Position numbers and translations under genes: made by a program. Shown here in pieces: positions 1-6,218 of a stretch of 17,904 nucleotides of DNA. Under the pieces are notes generated by a model that searched no databases, had not been told where the DNA came from, and worked only from the letters and a program-made list of their open reading frames with translations. Position 1 is the stretch's first letter; the number at the start of each line of letters is the position of its first letter. Source of the stretch: Thermopetrobacter sp964430935 (lineage in GTDB: Bacteria; Pseudomonadota; Alphaproteobacteria; Rhizobiales; Aestuariivirgaceae); assembly GCA_964430935.1 (NCBI GenBank), contig CAYSHK010000049.1:1-17904 (forward strand), read 5' to 3'.

Positions 1-591
1 CAGGAGGAAGGCCAGGAAATAGCGGATGCGGAGCTTGTCGTGGCGCGGGTTGAGCGCCACGGCGAACCAGCTGACTATCAGGATGGCCATCCACAGCTTG
101 TATGCCGCATCCAGCACCAGCGTGACGCCGGGATGGCCCGCGAGGGGCTGCAGAAGACGCCAGGGATCCGTGCCCAGGAAAAGCAATCTGTCCGCTTGTG
201 CGAGGGTTTCGTCCCATGACCAGGGCGAGATCGCCGCAAGATTCGCCTTGATGCCCAGGGCGGCGAATTCGATGACGATGAACAGGGCGACCGTCATCAG
301 GACGTGGGTGATTCGCAGCGCCATTCCCGGGGAGACGACGGCTGTCGGAAGGAGCAGCGCGTAGATCGCCGCAATCGTGGAGAAGATGGGCATTACGACG
401 GAAAATGGCGGGGTCTGGTATCCGAAAGCTCCGGGGAGGAAGGCGACGGCCAGATAGAGACCCACCAGTGCCAGAAGGTGGCGGTGCGCCCGCAGGAAGA
501 TGCGCCCGTTGCGGAGCGCATCCCTGCGGAGATGGGTGAGATTGACCGCGTAGGCGCTGAGATGGGCGGTCGCGGGTGGTATCGGCATCAT
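1..591 (-). CDS. Phosphatase PAP2 family membrane protein (partial, C-terminus off window)
   Basis: The minus strand is open from an ATG-ATG pair at 591/588 to the left edge, giving 197 codons with no stop. The translation is hydrophobic, with likely membrane segments near residues 38-54, 62-84, 95-113 and 156-180. A conserved stretch at residues 134-150 (DRLLFLGTDPWRLLQPL) and the following KLWMAI segment resemble the N-terminal half of bacterial Aur1/PAP2_3-type proteins, which hydrolyse or transfer phospho-groups on lipids at the membrane. The catalytic PAP2 histidine motifs would lie beyond position 1, so activity cannot be judged here. It is divergent from ispG. The ribosome-binding site is weak (GAAAGACG before the start). 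Family assignment is from pattern memory; that it is a real membrane protein gene is more certain than the exact function. Confidence 0.72.
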   Translation of the reverse strand, partial: MMPIPPATAHLSAYAVNLTHLRRDALRNGRIFLRAHRHLLALVGLYLAVAFLPGAFGYQTPPFSVVMPIFSTIAAIYALLLPTAVVSPGMALRITHVLMTVALFIVIEFAALGIKANLAAISPWSWDETLAQADRLLFLGTDPWRLLQPLAGHPGVTLVLDAAYKLWMAILIVSWFAVALNPRHDKLRIRYFLAFLL

Positions 592-710
592 CCGTCGTCT
601 TTCGGCTCGTGGACCCAGCTTGCGGGAAGCATGGAGCAAAAAATTTGAAAGCGTGTTAAAGGACGTTGCGACGTATTGCTTGGAAACGGATGGCTTGGAC
701 GGAACTGGCG

Positions 711-1937
711 ATGACGGAATTTTCGGCGCGCAAGAGGCGTCACAAGACGCATGAGGTGCGTATCGGGAACGTGGTGATGGGCGGGGATGCGCCGGTGCGC
801 GTGCAGTCCATGACCAACACCGACACCGCGGACGCGGCGGCCACCGCGCGTCAGGTGGCGGAGCTGGCCGATGCCGGCTCCGAGCTGGTGCGCATAACCG
901 TGGACCGGCCGGAGGCGGCCCGCGCCGTGCCGGAGATCCGCGAGCGGCTGGACGCCATGGGCTACGACGTTCCGCTCATCGGTGATTTCCACTATATCGG
1001 CCACGCGCTTCTGCGGGACCATCCGGAATGCGCCGAGGCCCTGGACAAGTACCGGATCAATCCGGGAAACGTCGGTTTCCGCGAGAAGCAGGACCGGAAT
1101 TTCTCGATGATGGTCGAGACGGCGATCCGCCATGGCAAGGCGGTGCGCATAGGCGTCAACTGGGGCTCGCTCGACCAGGCCCTGCTCACCCGGCTGATGG
1201 ACGAGAACGCCCGTTCCGCCAATCCGCGGGATGTCCGCGAGATCATGCACGAGGCCATCGTCACCTCGGCCCTCGAATCCGCGCGGCGGGCGGAGGAGCT
1301 GGGACTTGGCGCGGACCGGATCGTGATCTCCGCGAAGGTCTCGGAGGTGCAGGATCTCGTGGCCTGCTACAGGCTGCTCGCGGAGCGCAGCAACTACGCC
1401 CTCCACCTGGGGCTGACGGAGGCCGGCATGGGCGACGCCGGCGTCATCGCCTCCACGGCGGGGCTGGCGATCCTGCTGCAGGAGGGCATCGGGGACACCA
1501 TCCGCGTCTCCCTGACCCCGGAGCCGGGCCATGCCCGCACCCGCGAGGTGCACGTGGCGCAGGAGATCCTGCAGTCGCTGGGCATCCGTTCCTTCTCCCC
1601 CGGCATCATCGCCTGCCCGGGCTGCGGTCGCACCACCTCCACGCGCTTCCAGGAACTGGCGCGCGACATTTCGGACTTCGTGCGCGCGAAGCGTCCGGAA
1701 TGGCAGGTGCGCTATCCGGGATTCGAGGAGTTGCAGATCGCCGTCATGGGATGCATCGTCAACGGCCCCGGAGAATCGAAGCATGCGGACATCGGCATCT
1801 CCCTGCCCGGGACCGGGGAGACGCCGGCGGCGCCGGTGTTCGTCGACGGAAGGAAGGTGGCGACCCTGCGTGGCGACGATCTGGCGGCGCAGTTCCGGGA
1901 ACTGATAGAGGACTACGTGGCGCGGCGCTGGGGCTGA
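711..1937 (+). CDS. ispG: 4-hydroxy-3-methylbut-2-enyl diphosphate synthase (IspG/GcpE)
   Basis: This 408-residue cytoplasmic Fe-S enzyme converts methylerythritol cyclodiphosphate to HMBPP, the penultimate step of the MEP isoprenoid pathway. The N-terminal TIM-barrel part carries the family motif VQSMTNT and the IGDFHY and KYRINPGNVG stretches. The C-terminal part carries the [4Fe-4S] ligands Cys302 and Cys305 in ACPGCGRT, Cys348 in MGCIVNGPGES, and Glu355. Start choice is uncertain: in-frame ATGs occur at 690 and 711 and a TTG at 666. I chose 711 because the homologous region begins shortly after it; no candidate has a strong Shine-Dalgarno. The AT-rich patch at about 637-660 (with TTGAAA at 645-650) probably lies in the promoter region, but no convincing -10 was found. 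It converges with the hemerythrin gene, with 13 bp between stops. Confidence 0.95.
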   Translation: MTEFSARKRRHKTHEVRIGNVVMGGDAPVRVQSMTNTDTADAAATARQVAELADAGSELVRITVDRPEAARAVPEIRERLDAMGYDVPLIGDFHYIGHALLRDHPECAEALDKYRINPGNVGFREKQDRNFSMMVETAIRHGKAVRIGVNWGSLDQALLTRLMDENARSANPRDVREIMHEAIVTSALESARRAEELGLGADRIVISAKVSEVQDLVACYRLLAERSNYALHLGLTEAGMGDAGVIASTAGLAILLQEGIGDTIRVSLTPEPGHARTREVHVAQEILQSLGIRSFSPGIIACPGCGRTTSTRFQELARDISDFVRAKRPEWQVRYPGFEELQIAVMGCIVNGPGESKHADIGISLPGTGETPAAPVFVDGRKVATLRGDDLAAQFRELIEDYVARRWG

Positions 1938-1950
1938 GGGGGCATTCCCG

Positions 1951-2484
1951 TCAGCCGCCGCCGTCTGCGGTCTCCAGCAGCCGTTCGTAGCGTTTCAGGC
2001 TGCCGCATTCCTCCGGCAGGACCACTTCCGCGGCCAGCCTCTCCAGATCCGCCTTCGGCAGCCTTTCGCGCGCCAGCGGCAGCATCACCGTCTCCTCCAC
2101 CGCCAGATGGTCCTTCTGCCGGGCGATGAAGTTGCGCGCCATGGCCACGAAGGTGTCGCGGGCGATCTCCACCTCCATGAGGATGGAGGCCAGCCCGTCG
2201 GCCACGTTGGCGAGCTGCGCGGCCAGCCGTTCATGCTCCCGCCGCAGGTCGCCCGCCTCGCGCAATGCCTCCGGGGCCTTGCGCTCCAGCAGCCGGAGCA
2301 GCGCCTCCTCGCGGGGATGGTGGCAGCGCGCCGGCCAGACCCTCAGGAAGTCCACGATGTCGCGGATCAGATCGAAATCCGGCCGTTCTCCACGCGCGAA
2401 CACGTCGATCTGCTCTTCCAGCCGCGACAGCAGGGAGGAGAATTTCCTGTGGTCGGCATGGATCTTGTCGACGATGTCGCTCAT
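1951..2484 (-). CDS. Hemerythrin HHE domain-containing protein
   Basis: A 177-residue helical protein of the hemerythrin/HHE family, which binds a non-haem di-iron centre and is linked to O2, NO or iron handling. The candidate metal ligands fall in the expected order: His12 (IHADH), His55/His56 and Glu60 (CHHPREE), His84 (RREHERL), His126 and Glu130 (DHLAVEE). No signal peptide is visible, so it should be cytosolic. The open frame extends upstream to 2745, but the homologous protein clearly begins at MSDIVDKIHADH, and a purine-rich AGAGGG precedes the ATG at 2484. It is divergent from prpE across 278 bp and converges on ispG. There is no sign that its function is tied to either neighbour. Whether the cofactor is really di-iron cannot be read from sequence alone. 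Confidence 0.88.
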   Translation of the reverse strand: MSDIVDKIHADHRKFSSLLSRLEEQIDVFARGERPDFDLIRDIVDFLRVWPARCHHPREEALLRLLERKAPEALREAGDLRREHERLAAQLANVADGLASILMEVEIARDTFVAMARNFIARQKDHLAVEETVMLPLARERLPKADLERLAAEVVLPEECGSLKRYERLLETADGGG

Positions 2485-2679
2485 GGCGGGCCCTCTTCTG
2501 CGGATCGGTTGCGGAAACGTCGCGTGCGCCTTCCGCGTCTGCCGCGGTGGCGAGCCCCCCGGATCGCGCTCCTCCAGCATAGGGAAGCCGGCGCGGACTG
2601 ACAAGCGGTGGCACGGCTTCCGTTTCCTCCCGTTCCTCGCGTCCCTTTCGCCTTTTTGCCGTCTTGCGGGAGCGTTCCG

Positions 2680-2706
2680 CCCGGCGCACACTGTGCTGGC
2701 GCCGGG
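2680..2706. promoter_or_regulatory. Inverted repeat in the hemerythrin/prpE divergent region
   Basis: CCCGGCGC (2680-2687) and GCGCCGGG (2699-2706) are perfect reverse complements around an 11-nt centre, which itself overlaps a smaller palindrome (GCACA-C-TGTGC). It lies 57 bp before the prpE start, where an operator could sit. No T-tract follows, so it is not an intrinsic terminator. The rest of the 278-bp intergenic space (2485-2762) shows no other element I can support. GC-rich DNA makes such repeats fairly common, so a regulatory role is only a possibility. Confidence 0.3.
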
Positions 2707-2762
2707 CTTCGGGCCGCATGCCGCACAGAGATGGAACACAATCACCGGGCGAGGGAAGAAGG

Positions 2763-4673
2763 ATGAGCCGCTATCAGGAGGTCTACGGGAGCTGGAAAAG
2801 GGATCCTGAGGGATTCTGGGCGAAGGCCGCGGAGGAGATCGACTGGATCCGGCCCGCGGAAAGAGTCTTCGATCCGGACGCGGGAATCTACGGACGCTGG
2901 TTCGTCGGTGCGGAGTGCAACACCTGCTACAACTGCGTGGACCGGCACGTGGAGGCGGGCCGGGGCGACCAGCCGGCCATCATCCACGATTCCCCGATCA
3001 CCGGTTCGAAGCGGGTCATCACCTATTCCGAGCTGCTCGACGAGGTTTCCCGCTTCGCGGCGATCCTGCGGGACTTTTCCGTGGAGAAGGGCGACCGGGT
3101 GATCATCTACATGCCCATGGTTCCCGAGGCGGTGATCGCCATGCTGGCCTGCGCCCGCATCGGGGCGGTGCATTCGGTGGTGTTCGGCGGATTCGCCGCC
3201 AACGAGCTGGCGACCCGCATCGACGACGCCCATCCCAAGCTGATCGTTTCCGCTTCCTGCGGCATCGAGCCCAGCCGCATCGTGCCCTACAAGCCCCTGC
3301 TCGACGAGGCCATCGAAATGGCCTCCCACAAGCCGGATACCTGCATCATCCTCCAGCGTCCGCAGCGCCGGGCCGGTCTCGTTCCGATCCGGGATCACGA
3401 CTGGACGGAGCTGATGAACCGGGCCAGGGCGCGGGACCACCGCGCGGAATGCGTGCCGGTGGCGGCGACCGATCCGCTCTACATTCTCTACACCTCCGGG
3501 ACCACCGGCCAGCCGAAGGGCGTGGTGCGCGACAACGGCGGCCACATGGTGGCGCTGAAATGGACCATGAAGAACATCTACGGGGTCGATCCCGGGGACG
3601 TCTACTGGGCGGCCTCCGACGTCGGCTGGGTGGTGGGCCACAGCTACATCGTCTACGGCCCCCTGCTGCATGGCTGCACCACCATCGTCTTCGAGGGCAA
3701 GCCGGTGGGCACGCCGGACGCCGGGGTGTTCTGGCGGGTCATCGAGGAGCACGGCGTGAAGGTGCTCTTCACCGCCCCCACCGCGTTCCGGGCCATCAAG
3801 AAGGAGGATCCGGAAGGCGAATTCATCCGCAAATACGATCTTTCCGGATTCGAGGCCCTGTTCCTCGCCGGCGAACGGGCCGATCCCGACACGGTGCAGT
3901 GGGCGGAGCGCCATCTCGGCGTGCCGGTCGTCGACCACTGGTGGCAGACCGAGACCGCCTGGGCGATCGCGGCGAATCCGCTGGGGCTCGGCCTGCTGCC
4001 GCAGAAGTATGGATCGCCGGGGGTGCCCATGCCGGGCTACGAGGTGGACATTCTGGACGATGCCGGAGAGCGGCTTCCGGCCGGCGAGCTGGGCGCCATC
4101 TGCATCAGGCTGCCGCTGCCTCCCGGCTGCCTGCCCACCCTGTGGCAGGACGACGCGCGTTTCCGCGAGAGCTATCTCTCCCGGTTCCCCGGCTACTACG
4201 AGACGGCGGATGCGGGTTACGTGGACGAGGACGGCTATCTCTACATCATGTCCCGCACCGACGACATCATCAACGTGGCCGGCCACAGACTCTCCACGGG
4301 CGCCATGGAGGAGGTTCTGGCCTCCCATCCGGACGTGGCCGAATGCGCGGTGGTGGGCATAGCCGACGACCTGAAGGGGCAGATTCCGGTCGGATTCGTG
4401 GTGCTCAAGGCGGGAGCCGGACGGGACACCTCCGAGGTGGAGGCGGAGTGCGTGCGGCTGGTGCGGGAGAGGATCGGCGCCGTGGCGGCCCTGAAGGTCG
4501 TCATGACCGTGGCCCGGCTGCCGAAGACGCGCTCGGGCAAGATCCTGCGCGGCACGATCCGCAGGATCGCCGATGGCGAGGACTGGAAGATGCCGGCCAC
4601 CATCGACGATCCGGCCATTCTCGACGAGATCACGGAGGCCCTGCGGGCGCGCGGTCTCGTGCGCGGGGAGTGA
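2763..4673 (+). CDS. prpE: Propionyl-CoA synthetase (propionate--CoA ligase)
   Basis: A 636-residue ANL-superfamily acyl-CoA synthetase. These enzymes activate a carboxylate with ATP to an acyl-adenylate and then form the CoA thioester. The N-terminus (YQEVYGSWKRDPEGFWAKAA) is the ACS-type N-terminal domain. The phosphate-binding loop is at 244-252 (TSGTTGQPK), and the acyl-adenylate motif YETADAGYVDEDGYLYIMSR and hinge region follow. The C-terminal catalytic lysine is Lys593 in KTRSGKILR. Signatures such as LFLAGERADPDTVQWAE and INVAGHRLSTGAMEEVL fit PrpE better than acetyl-CoA synthetase. The start has a good Shine-Dalgarno (GGGAAGAAGG). No methylcitrate-cycle or propionyl-CoA carboxylase genes are nearby, so the downstream fate of propionyl-CoA is not visible. 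Substrate preference for propionate over acetate or acrylate is inferred from family resemblance. Confidence 0.9.
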   Translation: MSRYQEVYGSWKRDPEGFWAKAAEEIDWIRPAERVFDPDAGIYGRWFVGAECNTCYNCVDRHVEAGRGDQPAIIHDSPITGSKRVITYSELLDEVSRFAAILRDFSVEKGDRVIIYMPMVPEAVIAMLACARIGAVHSVVFGGFAANELATRIDDAHPKLIVSASCGIEPSRIVPYKPLLDEAIEMASHKPDTCIILQRPQRRAGLVPIRDHDWTELMNRARARDHRAECVPVAATDPLYILYTSGTTGQPKGVVRDNGGHMVALKWTMKNIYGVDPGDVYWAASDVGWVVGHSYIVYGPLLHGCTTIVFEGKPVGTPDAGVFWRVIEEHGVKVLFTAPTAFRAIKKEDPEGEFIRKYDLSGFEALFLAGERADPDTVQWAERHLGVPVVDHWWQTETAWAIAANPLGLGLLPQKYGSPGVPMPGYEVDILDDAGERLPAGELGAICIRLPLPPGCLPTLWQDDARFRESYLSRFPGYYETADAGYVDEDGYLYIMSRTDDIINVAGHRLSTGAMEEVLASHPDVAECAVVGIADDLKGQIPVGFVVLKAGAGRDTSEVEAECVRLVRERIGAVAALKVVMTVARLPKTRSGKILRGTIRRIADGEDWKMPATIDDPAILDEITEALRARGLVRGE

Positions 4674-4726
4674 GACGGAAGGCGTCATTCGCCGCGTATG
4701 GGTGACGCAAGTTCCGGGGCGGGGCT

Positions 4727-4754
4727 TTCACAACCGGGCCGCCGCTGGTAATAT
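4727..4754 (+). promoter_or_regulatory. Candidate sigma70-type promoter for the J-domain gene
   Basis: TTCACA (4727-4732) is separated by 16 bp from TAATAT (4749-4754). These match the -35 and -10 consensus at 5 of 6 and 4 of 6 positions. Transcription would begin near 4761, giving a leader of about 50 nt that contains a GC hairpin (GCGCCC 4758-4763 with GGGCGC 4771-4776). It lies in the 136-bp gap after prpE, which suggests the J-domain gene is transcribed separately. A small stem (GCGTCA 4682-4687, TGACGC 4703-4708) just after the prpE stop lacks a T-tract. Confidence 0.4.
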
Positions 4755-4809
4755 GCCGCGCCCGGCGGCGGGGCGCATGCCGCCGGAAGGGTCAACCCGA
4801 CGGAGAGCC

Positions 4810-5430
4810 ATGAAGCTGGATTCGAAATATTTCGACCGCATCCGCGTCCGCCCGAACGAGGAGAAGATCCTGCGCGACCGGCTCCCGGAGTGCGACTGGC
4901 CGGGATGCACGGGGCTGGGCCGGCATCCCGCGCCCAAGGGCCGCGACCGGGAGGGCGAGTACTATCATTTCTGCCTCGAGCACGTGAAGCAGTACAACAA
5001 GAGCTACAACTACTTCGAGGGCATGGCCGACGAGGATCTGCGCGAATGGCTGGAGCGCAACGTCACGGGACACCGGCCCACCTGGAGGGTCGGGGCCAAT
5101 GCCTGGGCCTTCCGGCCTTCCGGCGGGCGCAAGCCCCGTTCCGGCGGTTTCCGCCACAACATGCGCTGGGAGAATCCCTTCGATCTGTTCGGCGAAGACG
5201 GTGCGCCGCGTTCGTCGCGCCCCACCCGCACCCTGCCCGCTCCGCTGCTGTCGGCCCTGCATACGCTGGGGCTGGACGAATCGGCGGACCGGGCCACCAT
5301 CAAGGCGCAGTACAAGATGCTGGTGAAGCGCTTCCATCCGGACGCCAACGGTGGCTCGAAGGAGAACGAGGAGCGTCTGCGCGAGATCATCAACGCCTAT
5401 CACGTGCTGCGCAAGGCCAACCTCTGCTGA
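4810..5430 (+). CDS. J-domain (DnaJ-like) protein with Cys/His-rich N-terminus
   Basis: A 206-residue cytosolic protein with a C-terminal J domain (about 135-206) holding the essential HPD triad at 176-178 in KRFHPDANGG. The triad stimulates the ATPase of an Hsp70 (DnaK) partner. The J domain is at the C-terminus rather than the N-terminus, and the G/F-rich and zinc-finger regions of classical DnaJ are missing, so this is a type-III J protein. The N-terminal part has Cys28, Cys33, Cys55 and His58 (CDWPGC, then FCLEH), which could form a small zinc site. A linker rich in Arg, Gly and Pro joins the two halves. The start at 4810 has GGAG four bases upstream. The type appears common in alphaproteobacteria in my memory; its client proteins are unknown. 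Confidence 0.88.
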   Translation: MKLDSKYFDRIRVRPNEEKILRDRLPECDWPGCTGLGRHPAPKGRDREGEYYHFCLEHVKQYNKSYNYFEGMADEDLREWLERNVTGHRPTWRVGANAWAFRPSGGRKPRSGGFRHNMRWENPFDLFGEDGAPRSSRPTRTLPAPLLSALHTLGLDESADRATIKAQYKMLVKRFHPDANGGSKENEERLREIINAYHVLRKANLC

Positions 5431-5481
5431 ACCCACCGGCCGCGGGCGCCGCGTCCTTCCGTGGCATCGGCCGGGCATGGA

Positions 5482-5523
5482 ACGGCCGCCCCTGCCGGCG
5501 GGGGATCCCGCAGGGACGGCCGT
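5482..5523. repeat. Long GC-rich hairpin between convergent genes
   Basis: Arms 5482-5495 (ACGGCCGCCCCTGC) and 5510-5523 (GCAGGGACGGCCGT) pair over 14 positions with a single mismatch, around a 14-nt loop. The hairpin sits midway in the 147-bp gap between the convergent J-domain and DsrE-like genes. There is no T-tract on either strand, so it is not a canonical intrinsic terminator. It could still stop or stabilise convergent transcripts, or be a copy of a dispersed palindromic repeat. A weaker CCTCC/GGAGG stem follows at 5530-5549. Confidence 0.5.
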
Positions 5524-5577
5524 GAAGGCCCTCCGGGACGGGAAGGAGGCACCCGGCACGGAGGGTCGCCGCGGGGC

Positions 5578-6033
5578 TCAGGGTTTGATGTAGGCGTATC
5601 CCATGAGCTGCAGGCGGGCCAGTTCGGCCACGCCGCTGGGTACGATGTCCTCCTTGAAGACGTCGTAGAGATCCCGGTTGTAGTCGATCTTGCGTCCGCG
5701 CAGGGTGTTGGCGCAGACGAGGAACTCCACGTTCTGCGACTTCAGGCTGCCGACGGTGGTCTTCATGCGGTCGTCCTTCATGGCGACCTTCAGCAGGTTC
5801 ACGCCATTGCCGTGCAGCACCACCTTCAGCGTCAGCTTCTCGGCGCCCACCGCGTTGATGTGGTTCTGGATGTTGCGGAGGGCGCCGAAGTAACGTTTGT
5901 TCTTCTCGCCGCCGTTGTAGTTGACATGGTAGACGACCTTCTGGTCGCCATACCGCTCCGCCGCGTGTCCGGCGGGCACCACGAACAGCGCCGCCGCGAT
6001 GGTCAGCGCGAGCAGTGCCAGAATTCTTCGCAT
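5578..6033 (-). CDS. Exported DsrE/DsrF-like family protein
   Basis: A 151-residue protein with a clear signal peptide (positively charged MRR, hydrophobic core about residues 4-20, cleavage near AGHAA at 21-25), so the mature protein is expected in the periplasm. The mature part begins KVVYHVNYNGGEKN and continues as an alpha/beta fold of the DsrE type, with LKVVLHGNGVNLL and VEFLVCANTL. Cytoplasmic DsrE proteins take part in sulfur transfer through a conserved cysteine. Here the single cysteine is Cys107, in the expected FLVCANT strand end. Whether this exported form carries sulfur is not established. A good Shine-Dalgarno (GAGGAG) precedes the start. It lies downstream of the PhnD-LuxR regulator on the same strand, but behind a terminator and its own candidate promoter. 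Confidence 0.82.
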   Translation of the reverse strand: MRRILALLALTIAAALFVVPAGHAAERYGDQKVVYHVNYNGGEKNKRYFGALRNIQNHINAVGAEKLTLKVVLHGNGVNLLKVAMKDDRMKTTVGSLKSQNVEFLVCANTLRGRKIDYNRDLYDVFKEDIVPSGVAELARLQLMGYAYIKP

Positions 6034-6113
6034 GACTGTCTCCTCGTTCCCGGGGTTTCCTCTGGCGTGCGCCGGACGGCTCTCTTTGCCGGCCGTTCCG
6101 TCGCCACATCCCC

Positions 6114-6142
6114 ATTAGAGCGCGGGACGCAGCTGGTTTCCA
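6114..6142 (-). promoter_or_regulatory. Candidate promoter for the DsrE-like gene
   Basis: On the minus strand, TGGAAA (6142-6137) is separated by exactly 17 bp from TCTAAT (6119-6114). These match the sigma70 consensus at 4 of 6 and 5 of 6 positions. The predicted start near 6106 would give a leader of about 73 nt before the ATG at 6033. It begins 7 bp after the T-run of the upstream terminator, a sensible arrangement for an independent transcription unit. Confidence 0.45.
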
Positions 6143-6148
6143 TCCGGG

Positions 6149-6195
6149 AAAACCCCGGTGGAACGCCGGGCGGATTCCCGGGTTCGCCACCGGGG
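6149..6195 (-). terminator. Intrinsic terminator after the PhnD-LuxR regulator
   Basis: On the minus strand, CCCCGGTGG (6195-6187) pairs perfectly with CCACCGGGG (6161-6153), and the second arm is followed at once by TTTT (6152-6149). An inner stem (CCGGG/CCCGG around a 6-nt loop) fills most of the space between the arms, so the whole folds as one long GC-rich hairpin. It starts 24 bp after the regulator's stop codon. This is the best-supported terminator in the window. Confidence 0.8.
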
Positions 6196-6218
6196 GCGGC
6201 GGAATGGCGTGTGGGGGA

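Noticed and set aside
26..648. Two plus-strand open frames at the left edge
   Set aside because: The minus strand here encodes a hydrophobic PAP2-like membrane protein without stops. The plus-strand translations look random.
588..1784. Long open frame antisense to ispG
   Set aside because: Its translation is low-complexity, rich in His, Arg and Gly, and matches no family, while ispG on the other strand is unmistakable. It is a high-GC shadow.
2609..2625. TGGCACG resembling a sigma54 -24 element upstream of prpE
   Set aside because: The required GC of the -12 element is absent at the right spacing; GT is found instead.
2485..2745. N-terminal extension of the hemerythrin protein
   Set aside because: The added 87 residues are Arg/Pro/Gly-rich and unlike the family; the homologous region begins at the ATG at 2484.
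2742..4688. 648-codon open frame antisense to prpE
   Set aside because: It mirrors the prpE codon pattern, has no domain-like sequence, and overlaps a complete conserved enzyme.
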